NCBI GenBank assembly: GCA_041906465.1
Contig: JAYRJE010000004.1
Location: 327,358 to 391,357 of the forward strand
Origin: Didemnitutus sp041906465
GTDB lineage: Bacteria; Verrucomicrobiota; Verrucomicrobiia; Opitutales; Opitutaceae
Direction: 5' to 3'
DNA: 64,000 nucleotides
Shown here: in pieces, positions 1 to 8,294 of the stretch
How the letters are laid out: each line of letters opens with the position of its first letter
Position numbering within the stretch: position 1 is the stretch's first letter
Program-made: the position numbers and the translations under genes
Notes under the pieces: model-generated
What the model saw: only the letters and a program-made list of their open reading frames with translations
The model's database searches: none
Told to the model about the DNA's origin: nothing

Positions 1-247
1 CGTGCCGTCCGCGGAACTCGCCGCCACCGCGACCCCGCTCTGGCAACCGACCGCGTTCCGCGCTTGGAGCAAGCCCCCGCGCGCGGCGCAGGATTGCGCG
101 TTCGACCTCGCCGCCCTTTTCGCCGCCCACGCCGACGCCGACCTCTTCACCGCCACCGACACGCCCGACGCCTTCCAGCACGAGGCGCCCGAATACAAGA
201 AGTGGTCCGCGCAAGTCCACAGCGCCGCGACCGCGAACCCGAAATGA
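1..247 (+). CDS. C-terminal end of an unrecognised protein, cut by the window edge
   Basis: An open frame enters from the left edge and ends at a TGA at 245-247, giving about 81 visible residues rich in Ala, Asp and Thr with an acidic stretch (AAHADADLFTATDTPD). The stop overlaps the alr start by four bases (ATGA), so this gene is probably translationally coupled to alr. No domain is recognisable in the visible part and I assign no function. The true start lies outside the window. Confidence 0.6.
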   Translation, partial: VPSAELAATATPLWQPTAFRAWSKPPRAAQDCAFDLAALFAAHADADLFTATDTPDAFQHEAPEYKKWSAQVHSAATANPK

Positions 248-1392
248 GCTCCGCTCAACTTCCGCTGCGTTGCTGGGCCGAGATCGATCTCGCCGCCCTC
301 GAGCGCAATCTTCGCCTCATCCGCGCTTCGCTGCCTCCGCACATTCGTTACGTTGCCGTCGTCAAAGCCGACGCCTACGGCCACGGCCTCCCCCAAACCG
401 CCGCGCGCCTCATGCATGCCGGCGCCGATCTGCTCGCCGTCGCGAACATCGCCGAAGCCGCCACCATCCGCGAGCTGAGCCCCGATTTCCCCGTCCTCCT
501 CCTCAGCGCCACGCTTCCCGACGAGGATCGCTACCTCGCCGAACTCGATCTCGCCGCCACCGTCTCGAGCCTCGACGAAGTCCGCCGCTTCGACGCCGCC
601 GGCCGCGCCGCCGGCAAACCGATCGCGGTCCACCTCAAGATCGACACCGGCATGGGCCGCCTGGGTGTCTGGTTCGACCGCGCGCCCGAACTCTATCGCG
701 CCATCCGCGAGTCTGCCCACCTCCGACTCGCGGGCGTGTTCACGCATTTCGCCAGCGCGGACGACGACCCGACCTTCACCGCCGAACAACGCGCGCTCTT
801 TCTCCGCGCACTCGCCACGTGCGCCGACCTCGATCTCGCGCACGTTCTCATCCACGCCGACAACAGCGCCGGACTCGAAACCACGCCCGGCGCCGGCGGA
901 CCTTTCAACGCCGTGCGCGTCGGCCTCCTGCAATTCGGCGTGCTGCCGCACCCGAACTCTCTGCTCGCGCGCGTCCGCACGGAGCCCGTTTTCAGTTTCC
1001 ACACGCGCGTCGGCCTCGTGAAGGAGTTGCCCGCCGGCACCAGCGTCAGCTACGGCCGCACCCATCGCCTCACCCGCGCGACGCGCATCGCGGTCGTGAC
1101 CGCCGGCTACGGCGACGGCATCCCGCGCGCCGCCAGCAACCGCGGCGCCGTGCTCATCCACGGCCGCCGCTGCCCGATCCTCGGCCGCGTGTGCATGGAC
1201 CAGACGATCGTCGACATCAGCGCCATCCCCGATGCCGTGCATTGCGGCGATCCCGTCGTCCTCGTCGGTCGCCAAGGCGACGAACACCTCACGCTCGCCG
1301 ATTTCAGCGCCGCCGCCGACACGATCCCTTGGGAAACACTCACCTCCGTGACGAAGCGCGTCGCCCGCCGCTACCGGACCGCGCTCCAGTAG
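244..1392 (+). CDS. alr: Alanine racemase
   Basis: PLP-dependent racemase that makes D-alanine from L-alanine for peptidoglycan, in the cytoplasm. The start ATG at 244 overlaps the upstream stop (ATGA) and gives 382 residues, normal for the family. The PLP lysine lies in VVKADAYGHG (Lys41) and the second catalytic base, Tyr270, in the SYGRTHR motif. Other family signatures are the KIDTGMGRLG stretch, GYGDGIPR, and CMDQTIVDIS in the C-terminal beta domain. The N-terminal TIM barrel covers roughly 1-240. An in-frame extension upstream to base 64 exists but runs through the preceding gene and is not conserved-looking. The assignment is secure. Confidence 0.96.
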   Translation: MSSAQLPLRCWAEIDLAALERNLRLIRASLPPHIRYVAVVKADAYGHGLPQTAARLMHAGADLLAVANIAEAATIRELSPDFPVLLLSATLPDEDRYLAELDLAATVSSLDEVRRFDAAGRAAGKPIAVHLKIDTGMGRLGVWFDRAPELYRAIRESAHLRLAGVFTHFASADDDPTFTAEQRALFLRALATCADLDLAHVLIHADNSAGLETTPGAGGPFNAVRVGLLQFGVLPHPNSLLARVRTEPVFSFHTRVGLVKELPAGTSVSYGRTHRLTRATRIAVVTAGYGDGIPRAASNRGAVLIHGRRCPILGRVCMDQTIVDISAIPDAVHCGDPVVLVGRQGDEHLTLADFSAAADTIPWETLTSVTKRVARRYRTALQ

Positions 1393-1459
1393 CGCGCGCC
1401 CGCCGAACGCGCGGATTCGATACGCGACTCAACGAACGCCGCGCGCGAAAGCTTTCTTT

Positions 1460-1542
1460 GACCACGGATTTCACGGATTGAGACGGATCACGCACCGACG
1501 GTCATCCGGACAATCCGTGCCTTTCATCCGTGCGATCCGTGG
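1460..1542. repeat. Imperfect inverted repeat, CCACGGAT family
   Basis: The left arm at 1460-1476 (CCACGGATTTCACGGAT) is the reverse complement, with two or three mismatches, of the right arm at 1526-1542. A relative of the same unit (CCACGGATTCCACGGAT) lies at about 37656-37672, so this is a dispersed family. Confidence 0.75.
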
Positions 1543-1620
1543 AAAACAAAAACTCGCCCACGCGGCTTGCGCCCCACTCGCGTCCCAGCACTACGTGGCT
1601 GTTCTCTCCGTTGTCCGCCC

Positions 1621-1665
1621 TCGGTCCTCGGTCCTCGGTCCTCCGTCCTCCGTTTTCCGTCCTCT
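1621..1665. repeat. Tandem degenerate GTCCTC units
   Basis: Seven or so short units of the form TCGGTCCTC / TCCGTCCTC run in tandem. Similar strings occur at about 32135-32165 upstream of ileS and at 51060-51110 beside the SMR exporter gene, always outside genes. Function unknown. Confidence 0.65.
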
Positions 1666-1713
1666 GAAACCTTCCCGCCGCCGCGCGCGTCTCATCGGCA
1701 ACCTCCCACGCTC

Positions 1714-3213
1714 ATGGCTACCGCCACTGTTCGTTCGTTCCGCTCGCTTCCGCCGCAAGAAGCCTGGCAACCCCTTCCCGCCGCCGAGTGGACCGAAGCC
1801 GCGGCCCGCCACCTGCTCCGCCGCCTCGGTTGGTCGGCCACTCCCGCCGAAACCGCCCGCGCCCTGCGCGACGGCCCTTCCGCCACGCTGAAGCGCCTCT
1901 TCGCGCAACCCGTCGCGTTTCCCAAACCCGCGCTCATCGCCCAACTCGAAGCCGACGGCCCGGAACTCTACCGCTCGATGGCGCGCGGCAATTCCGAGCA
2001 ACGCCGCCTCGCCCAGCAGGACGCGCGCGAACGTTCCCGCGAAGCGCTCGCCGACATGACCATTCAGTGGCTTCAACTCGCCGCGCAGCCGGAGCACGCG
2101 CCCTTCGAAAAATGGTGCCTCTTCCTGCAAGACGTGTGGGTCGTCGGCGCCGAGAAAGTCAAAAACTCCGCCCTGCTCTACCAGCATCAGGACTGGATTC
2201 GCCGCGGTGCACTCGCCTCCGCGCCCCAGCTCGCGAAAGCCATGTCGCGTTCGCCGGCGATGATCGTCTACCTCGACCTCCAACAGAGCAAAGCCGAGGC
2301 CCCGAACGAAAATTTCGCACGCGAACTCTTCGAGCTCTTCACGCTCGGCGAAGGCCACTACACCGAAGCCGACATCAAGCAGGCCGCGCGCGCGTTCACC
2401 GGTTACCGTCAAGTCGCGGGAAAATTCCAGTTCGCGCGCCGCCAGCACGACACCGGCGCCAAGACGATCTTCGGCGAGACGGCCGCCTTCGACGGCGACG
2501 GCGTGATCGATCTCGTGTTCCGCCAAAAAGCCGCCGGCACCTTCCTCCCGCGCGAGATGGTGAAATTCTACCTCAGCGACACACCGCTCCCCGCCGAATA
2601 CACCGACGCCCTCGGCGCGTGGTGGGCGCAGCAGGATTACCGCTTCGGCGCGCTGCTCGGCGCCTTCTTCGGCAGCCGTCTGTTCTACGCCGAGGAGTTT
2701 CGCGCCAACTCCATCAAGAGCCCGATCCACTACTTCCTCGGCCTGATGCAGGACCTCGACCTCACGCCCGCCCCGCTCGCGCGCCAGGTGATCGGCGCGC
2801 TCCGCTCCATGGGCCAGATGCCGTTCAATCCGCCCAACGTCCGCGGCTGGGTCGGCGGTCGCAACTGGATCAACTCCGCCACGCTCGCCGCGCGCCGCAG
2901 CGTCGCCAACGCCCTGCTCAATCCGCTCAACGAAGCCACGCTCAACGCCGACGAAGTCTTCGAACTCGACGTCGCCGCGACGAACGGCGTCGCGAACTTC
3001 ACGCTCGCGCCGGATCGCCTCGACGCGTGGGCCAAGCTCCCGCCCGCCGAAGCCGCGCGCGAGCTCCTCGCGCTCGCGCTCCCCGCGCGCCACGATCCCG
3101 CGCTCGCCGAACAACTCGCCGGCTTCCTCGCCCAAGGCAAAGCCGCTCCCCGCGCCCGCGTCCGCACCGCCCTCGCCACGCTCCTCGAATCCCCCGATTA
3201 CCAGCTCTGCTGA
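1714..3213 (+). CDS. DUF1800 family protein
   Basis: A 499-residue protein of the DUF1800 family, whose biochemical role is not established. Family hallmarks are the N-terminal AARHLLRRLGWSATPAE segment, the central NENFARELFELFTLGEGHYTEADI stretch (about residues 200-225) followed by AARAFTGYR, and the C-terminal PFNPPNVRGWVGG motif. It is followed by a DUF1501 gene; this order recurs in Verrucomicrobia, Planctomycetes and other phyla and suggests the two act together, possibly on an exported substrate. The start at 1714 was chosen because the frame upstream to 1567 is translated repeat sequence. No clear signal peptide is seen from this start. Confidence 0.85.
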   Translation: MATATVRSFRSLPPQEAWQPLPAAEWTEAAARHLLRRLGWSATPAETARALRDGPSATLKRLFAQPVAFPKPALIAQLEADGPELYRSMARGNSEQRRLAQQDARERSREALADMTIQWLQLAAQPEHAPFEKWCLFLQDVWVVGAEKVKNSALLYQHQDWIRRGALASAPQLAKAMSRSPAMIVYLDLQQSKAEAPNENFARELFELFTLGEGHYTEADIKQAARAFTGYRQVAGKFQFARRQHDTGAKTIFGETAAFDGDGVIDLVFRQKAAGTFLPREMVKFYLSDTPLPAEYTDALGAWWAQQDYRFGALLGAFFGSRLFYAEEFRANSIKSPIHYFLGLMQDLDLTPAPLARQVIGALRSMGQMPFNPPNVRGWVGGRNWINSATLAARRSVANALLNPLNEATLNADEVFELDVAATNGVANFTLAPDRLDAWAKLPPAEAARELLALALPARHDPALAEQLAGFLAQGKAAPRARVRTALATLLESPDYQLC

Positions 3214-3540
3214 GCGAGCGATCAGCGTTCAGCGGTCAGCCTTCCGCTCTAGCCTCCAAGCTCCCCCTCCCTTCCCTCGCGTCCTCTCGGACTCATTTAG
3301 CCGCAAAAACGCACAAAAATCCGACCGCACCACACCTCACGACCGCGCGCCTATAGGCGCCCTCAAAACCTTCACCCGCTCCCCGACCTTTGCGCCTCTT
3401 TGCGGCCACCTCTCAGTGTTCAGTCACCAGCCTTCAGCGACCAGCAGTCAGCGGTCAGCCCAATCAATCCACCGGTCTTCCCTCTCAACTCAATCGCGTC
3501 GGCGCCGCCGTTTACGCGACTCAGCTTTCAACTTCCCCCG
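3214..3540. other. Intergenic region with TCAGC-type repeats, no gene
   Basis: The spacer between the DUF1800 and DUF1501 genes has no supported gene. It contains degenerate heptamer-like repeats (AGCGATCAGCGTTCAGCGG at about 3223-3241, and a longer run at 3412-3460). Similar runs recur at 4815-4852, 21790-21815, 51020-51052, 57938-57960 and 63680-63705. Confidence 0.6.
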
Positions 3541-4809
3541 ATGAACAACCCGCACCCGTTCCTGCCGTCCACGCGCCGCGAGTTTCTTAAATACACCGGC
3601 CGCGGCATCGGCCTGCTCGCGTTCAGCCGCTTCGCGCCTTCGTTCATCGTCGAGTCCGTCGCCGCCGAGGCTCCCGTCGCGGAAAAAGACCGCACCATTC
3701 TCGTCCTCGTCCAGCTCGCCGGCGGCAACGACGGCCTGAACACCGTCGTCCCCTTCGCCGATCCCCACTACCGCCGCCTCCGCCCGACCATCGGCCTCAC
3801 GCAATCCGATCTGCTCCCCGTCAACGACGGCATCGCGCTGCACAAAGCCTGCGCTCCCCTCCACGCGCTCCTCCAGGACGGCAAGCTCGGCATCGTGCAA
3901 AACGTCGGCTACCCGAACCCGAACCGCTCGCACTTCCGCTCCACCGAGATTTGGGAAACCGCCGCCGACTCTGACCAGACGCTCGCGACCGGCTGGCTCG
4001 GCCGCTACTTCGACAACGCCTGCGCCGGCGCCCCCGGCGACGCCCCGCGCGGCGTCAGCATCGGCAACGAGGTCCCGCAATCCTTCCTCAGCGAGCAGAA
4101 CCACGCCACCTTCACGCTGCCACCCGGCGGACGCAGCGGTCGCGGCAGCCGCGAGAATCTCGCCCTGCTCGAAACGATGCTCCAGCGCGCGCCCGCCGCC
4201 GCGACCGGCGATCACGACGACCACGCGCACGACAACACGAGCTATCTCCGCCACACGATGATGGACGCGCTCGTGACGGAAAAACGCTTTCAACGCATCC
4301 TCGCCGACTACCGTCCCGGCGCCGAGTATCCCGGCAGCGGTTTCGCGAATTCGCTGCGCAATGTCGCCGCGCTCATCGCCGCCGGCAACGCCACGCGCGT
4401 CTACTACGTCTCCCTCGGCGGCTTCGACACGCACGCCAACCAGGCCGGCGCGCACGCGCAGTTGCTCAAGCAACTCAGCGAAGGCCTCGCCGCGTTCCAG
4501 CGCGATCTCGAGAGCAAGCGGCTCGACGGCCAGGTGCTCACGATGACGTTCTCCGAATTCGGCCGCCGCCCGAGTGAGAACGAGAGCCGCGGCACCGACC
4601 ACGGCACCGCCGCGCCGCTGTTCGTGCTCGGCTCGCGCGTGAAAGCCGGCCTGCACGGCACCGCGCCGAGCTTGGAATTGGAGCGCAACCAGGACCTGAC
4701 TTTCTCGACCGACTTCCGCGCCGTCTACGCGACCGTGCTCGACCACTGGCTCGCCTGCGACGCGCAGAAAATTCTCGGCACGAAGTTCGCCCCGCTCGCC
4801 TTCGTCTGA
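3541..4809 (+). CDS. DUF1501 family protein with Tat signal
   Basis: A 422-residue DUF1501 protein (sulfatase-like/alkaline phosphatase-related fold; catalytic role unproven). The N-terminus carries a twin-arginine motif, TRREFLKYTGRG, followed by a hydrophobic stretch (IGLLAFSRFAPSFIV) and VAAEA, so it is probably exported folded through Tat. Family signatures are LVQLAGGNDGLNTVVP (about 57-72), NRSHFRSTEIWE, GGFDTHANQ and FSEFGRRPSENESRGTDHG. It pairs with the upstream DUF1800 gene. The start at 3541 is preferred because the upstream extension is repeat-derived. Confidence 0.88.
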   Translation: MNNPHPFLPSTRREFLKYTGRGIGLLAFSRFAPSFIVESVAAEAPVAEKDRTILVLVQLAGGNDGLNTVVPFADPHYRRLRPTIGLTQSDLLPVNDGIALHKACAPLHALLQDGKLGIVQNVGYPNPNRSHFRSTEIWETAADSDQTLATGWLGRYFDNACAGAPGDAPRGVSIGNEVPQSFLSEQNHATFTLPPGGRSGRGSRENLALLETMLQRAPAAATGDHDDHAHDNTSYLRHTMMDALVTEKRFQRILADYRPGAEYPGSGFANSLRNVAALIAAGNATRVYYVSLGGFDTHANQAGAHAQLLKQLSEGLAAFQRDLESKRLDGQVLTMTFSEFGRRPSENESRGTDHGTAAPLFVLGSRVKAGLHGTAPSLELERNQDLTFSTDFRAVYATVLDHWLACDAQKILGTKFAPLAFV

Positions 4810-5070
4810 CGAAGCCGTCAGCGATCAGCTGTCAGCTCTCAGCTTTCAGCCGGTAGGGGCGGTTGTCCCGGCGCCCTCTCGAGTCTCGCGTTGGCGCCGT
4901 TGCCCCAACCGCCCGCGCACGCACCGCCGCGGGGCACTTCCGCCTTGCGACGCCCTCGCGTGTTCGCGACAACTCCGCCTTCGCGCGCGCAGGACCAACC
5001 GGGCCATTCGAGTTCCTTGTCGCCCGCCCCACTCGCACGCCGCGACCTCCCGCTCCCCTTTCCCGCCCTC
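4810..5070. repeat. Repeat-bearing spacer upstream of the restriction-modification operon
   Basis: This spacer carries TCAGC-type units at about 4815-4852 followed by a GGTAGGGGCGGTTG...CAACCGCCC hairpin-like repeat (about 4853-4912). The same GTAGGGGCG unit reappears at 53245-53270 and 63727-63870. The promoter for hsdM should lie downstream of these repeats, but I cannot point to clear -35/-10 boxes. Confidence 0.55.
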
Positions 5071-6525
5071 ATGTTCGACCAAGCCTTCGACGCCATCGAC
5101 AACGTCCTCCGCCGCGAAGACGGCTGCACCACCGAGCTCGATTACACCGAGCAGACGTCCTGGCTCCTCTTCCTCAAATACCTCGACGCCCTCGAACAGG
5201 ACCGCGCCGACGAGGCCAAGCTCGAGGGCAAGCGCTACACCTACCTCCTCGACAAACCCTTCCGCTGGGAAAGCTGGGCCGCCCCGAAAACCAAGGACGG
5301 CACGCCCGACCACCACGCCGCCATGGTCGGCAAGGACCTCGTCACCTTCGTCGACGACTCCCTCTTTCCCTATCTCCAGAAATTCAAGGCCCGCGCCTCC
5401 GGCCCCAACACCCTCGAATACAAGATCGGTGAGATCTTCGGCGAGCTGACCAACAAGATCAAAAGCGGCTACAACCTCCGCGAAATCATCGAGCACATCG
5501 ACGGCCTCCGCTTCCGCTCGCAAACCGAGAAGCACGAGCTCTCCCAGCTCTACGAGGAAAAGATCAAGCGCATGGGCAACGCCGGCCGCAACGGCGGCGA
5601 GTATTACACCCCGCGCCCGCTCATCCGCGCCATCATCCGCGTCGTCCACCCGCGGATCGGCGAAAAAATCTACGACGGCGCCTGCGGCTCCGCCGGCTTC
5701 CTCTGCGAAGCCTTCGACTACCTCCGCCGCGACGACCTCACCACGCGCGAACTCGACGCGCTCCAGACGCGCACGCTCTACGGCAAGGAGAAGAAGTCCC
5801 TCGCCTACGTGATCGCGATCATGAACCTCATCCTCCACGGCATCGAGGCGCCCAACATCGTCCACGCGAACACCCTCGCCGAGAACCTCGCCGACATCCA
5901 GGAGCGGGACCGCTTCGACGTCGTGCTCGCCAATCCGCCCTTCGGCGGCAAGGAGCGCCCCGAGGTGCAGGAAAACTTTCCCATCCGCACCAGCGAGACG
6001 GCGTCCCTCTTCCTCCAGCACTTCATCAAGAGCCTCCGTGCCGGCGGCCGCGCGGGCATCGTCATCAAAAACACCTTCCTCTCCAACACCGACAACGCCA
6101 CCGTCAGCCTCCGCCGCCACCTGCTCGAGACCTGCGACCTGCACACCGTGCTCGATTGCCCCGGCGGCACGTTCCAGGGCGCGGGCGTGAAGACCGTCGT
6201 GCTCTTCTTCACCAAGGGCCGCCCCACGCGCCGCGTCTGGTTCTACCAACTCGATCCCGGCCGCAACCTCGGCAAAACCAACCCGCTCAACGACGACGAC
6301 CTCGCCGAGTTCGTCAAACTCCAGAAGACCTCCGCCGACTCCCCAAAGAGTTGGAGCGTCGACGTGGCCGCGCTCGACGCCGAGACGCTCGATTTGTCAG
6401 TGAAGAACCCGGCCGGCGGCGAAGCGGTCGCGCACCGCAGCCCGGCGGAAATCATGCAAGAGATCGCCGCCCTCGACGCCGAGAGCGCCGAGGTGCTGAA
6501 GAAGATCGGGGCGCTGCTGAAATGA
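5071..6525 (+). CDS. hsdM: Type I restriction-modification system, DNA methyltransferase subunit
   Basis: The adenine-N6 methyltransferase subunit; with HsdS it methylates the recognition site and with HsdR it forms the restriction complex. The protein has 484 residues from ATG 5071 (MFDQAFDAIDN). The N-terminal HsdM helical domain covers about 1-130 and the N6-methyltransferase domain follows, with YYTPRPLIRAI, the S-adenosylmethionine motif DGACGSAGFL (about 201-210) and catalytic motif IV N288-PPF in VVLANPPFGG. A C-terminal helix (residues about 455-484) is typical of HsdS contact. The stop overlaps hsdS by four bases (ATGA). The longer upstream frame runs through repeat sequence and was rejected as coding. 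Confidence 0.95.
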   Translation: MFDQAFDAIDNVLRREDGCTTELDYTEQTSWLLFLKYLDALEQDRADEAKLEGKRYTYLLDKPFRWESWAAPKTKDGTPDHHAAMVGKDLVTFVDDSLFPYLQKFKARASGPNTLEYKIGEIFGELTNKIKSGYNLREIIEHIDGLRFRSQTEKHELSQLYEEKIKRMGNAGRNGGEYYTPRPLIRAIIRVVHPRIGEKIYDGACGSAGFLCEAFDYLRRDDLTTRELDALQTRTLYGKEKKSLAYVIAIMNLILHGIEAPNIVHANTLAENLADIQERDRFDVVLANPPFGGKERPEVQENFPIRTSETASLFLQHFIKSLRAGGRAGIVIKNTFLSNTDNATVSLRRHLLETCDLHTVLDCPGGTFQGAGVKTVVLFFTKGRPTRRVWFYQLDPGRNLGKTNPLNDDDLAEFVKLQKTSADSPKSWSVDVAALDAETLDLSVKNPAGGEAVAHRSPAEIMQEIAALDAESAEVLKKIGALLK

Positions 6526-7646
6526 AGAAGGGCTGGCAGACGAAGCGCTTCGCCGAAGTTTTGGACATCCGCAACGGCAGAGGCCAACGGGAGGTCGAAT
6601 CTCCTTCTGGCGAATATCCTATTTACGGGAGCGCAGGGAACTTGATGGGGATGGCCACGGATTACATCTGCGAAGCCGGAACCACGATCATTGGGCGGAA
6701 GGGTAACATCAACAGTCCCATCTTCGTTGAAACTCGATTCTGGAATGTTGATACGGCGTTTGGGCTAGCTGCGAGACCTGGGTTGGAACCAAAGTATCTC
6801 TATTACTTTTGTCTGAGTTACGATTTCAGCCTGCTCAATCGTGGGACAACAATCCCGAGCTTGGTCAAATCGGAGTTGCTCGAAATTCAAATGCCCGTTC
6901 CTGCGCCCGCCGAGCAGCAGCGGATCGTGGCGGTGCTGGACGAGGCGTTTGCCGGGCTGGCGACCGCGCAAGCCCACGCCGAAAAGAACCTCCAAAACGC
7001 CCGCGCCCTCTTCGAAAGCCACCTCCACTCCGTCTTCACCCACCGCGGCAAAGGCTGGGTAGATCGTAAACTGCACTCGGTTTGCCGCGAAATTACCGTC
7101 GGATATGTCGGCCCGATGGCGAAGGAATACAGATCGACGGGCGTGACGTTTCTGCGCTCACAGAATATCCGTCCCTTTAAGGTGTCGCTGGAAACCGCGC
7201 TATTCATCAGTCGCGAGTTCGATGCGAAGATCGCAAAGTCGCGCCTGCGTCCTGGCGATGTGGCGGTGGTGCGGACAGGCTATCCCGGCACAGCAGCCGT
7301 CATTCCGGCGTCACTCCCGGAGTCGAATTGCGCAGATCTTGTAATCGTCCGCCCGGGATCCGACGTCGAAGCGCAGTTTCTGGCGGCGTTTTTCAACTCA
7401 TCATACGGTAAGGAACACGTCGCGGGTAAGTCGGTTGGCGCCGCGCAAAAACACTTCAATGTTGGCGCCGCCAAAGAGACAGTGATGCACCTTCCTCCGC
7501 TCAAAGAACAACGCGCTATTGTCGCTCGCTTCGACGCCCTCGCCGCCGAGACGCAGCGGCTGGCGCGGCTCTACGAGCGCAAGCTCGCGGCGCTGGCAGA
7601 GCTGAAGAAATCGCTTCTGCACGCCGCCTTTTCCGGTCAGCTTTAG
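6522..7646 (+). CDS. hsdS: Type I restriction-modification system, specificity subunit
   Basis: The DNA-recognition subunit, 374 residues, starting at the ATG that overlaps the hsdM stop. It has the usual two target-recognition domains (about 1-125 and 180-320), each followed by a conserved helical spacer: PAPAEQQRIVAVLDEAFAGL (about 128-147) and PLKEQRAIVARFDALAAE (about 326-343). The recognition domains (6560-6880 and 7060-7500) are visibly less GC-rich and use different codons from the spacers and neighbours, as expected when these domains are exchanged by recombination. The recognised sequence cannot be read from the protein. darT starts six bases downstream. Confidence 0.93.
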   Translation: MKKGWQTKRFAEVLDIRNGRGQREVESPSGEYPIYGSAGNLMGMATDYICEAGTTIIGRKGNINSPIFVETRFWNVDTAFGLAARPGLEPKYLYYFCLSYDFSLLNRGTTIPSLVKSELLEIQMPVPAPAEQQRIVAVLDEAFAGLATAQAHAEKNLQNARALFESHLHSVFTHRGKGWVDRKLHSVCREITVGYVGPMAKEYRSTGVTFLRSQNIRPFKVSLETALFISREFDAKIAKSRLRPGDVAVVRTGYPGTAAVIPASLPESNCADLVIVRPGSDVEAQFLAAFFNSSYGKEHVAGKSVGAAQKHFNVGAAKETVMHLPPLKEQRAIVARFDALAAETQRLARLYERKLAALAELKKSLLHAAFSGQL

Positions 7647-7652
7647 CGCGCT

Positions 7653-8294
7653 GTGTCGAGCCTCGTCCCAGAGAAGGCCTTCCTCTTCCGCATCGCGCAT
7701 GTGGACTGCGTGCCGTGGATTCTGGAGCACGGCCTGCACTGCAAGAACTCGCCGCACCAAGACCCGCGCTACGTGCCCATCGGCAGTGCGGACCTGATTG
7801 CCAAGCGCGCCACCAAGGCGGTGCCGATCCCGCCCGGCGGCACGCTGGCCGACTACGTGCCGTTCTACTTCACGCCGTATTCGATCATGATGTATCACAT
7901 CCACACGGGCTACGGCGGCATCACCCGGCGGGAGAACAAGGACATCGTGATCTTCGTCTCATCGCTGCACCGGCTGCGCGAACTTGCGGTGCCCTTCGTC
8001 TTCACCAACCAGCACACCTACGCCGCCGGCACGCAGTTTTTCGACGATCTCGCCCACCTGACGCGGATCGACTGGCCGCTGCTCCAGAGCCGCAACTTCA
8101 AGACCGACGATGCCGATCCCGGCAAGCAGCTCCGCTATCAACCCGAAGGCTTGGTGCACCGGCGCGTGCCGCTGGAGGCGTTGATCGGGATCGGTTGCCA
8201 CAACGACGACGTGCGTGCGCGGCTGGAGTCCGAGGTTGCCGCGCGGGGCTTGAAACTTAACGTGAAAACTGTTCCCGACTGGTATTTCCGATGA
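7653..8294 (+). CDS. darT: DarT-type DNA thymidine ADP-ribosyltransferase toxin (DUF4433)
   Basis: DarT enzymes use NAD+ to ADP-ribosylate thymidine in single-stranded DNA, blocking replication; known systems defend against phage. This 213-residue protein matches the family: an N-terminal FRIAHVDCVPWILEHGL segment corresponding to the family's TH-x-x-NL NAD-binding region, the IPPGGTLADYVPFYFTPYS block (about 59-77), and the C-terminal PEGLVHRRVPLEALIGIG block with the likely catalytic Glu165. The start is GTG 7653, six bases after hsdS. The stop overlaps the darG start (ATGA), so toxin and antitoxin are co-translated. It is probably intact, since all family blocks are present. Confidence 0.9.
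   Translation: MSSLVPEKAFLFRIAHVDCVPWILEHGLHCKNSPHQDPRYVPIGSADLIAKRATKAVPIPPGGTLADYVPFYFTPYSIMMYHIHTGYGGITRRENKDIVIFVSSLHRLRELAVPFVFTNQHTYAAGTQFFDDLAHLTRIDWPLLQSRNFKTDDADPGKQLRYQPEGLVHRRVPLEALIGIGCHNDDVRARLESEVAARGLKLNVKTVPDWYFR

Larger units (their letters stand above)
1393..1713. other. Intergenic region with repeats, no gene
   Basis: No convincing reading frame. It holds an imperfect inverted repeat (arms 1460-1476 and 1526-1542, built on CCACGGAT) and a run of short degenerate units of the GGTCCTC/CCGTCCTC type at 1621-1665. The repeat forms a large possible hairpin downstream of alr and could act in transcription termination or mRNA stability, but there is no classic T-tract. Confidence 0.6.

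Noticed and set aside
1621..1665. Possible CRISPR-like array
   Set aside because: Units are only 6-9 bases, degenerate and without spacers of constant length; no cas gene is present.
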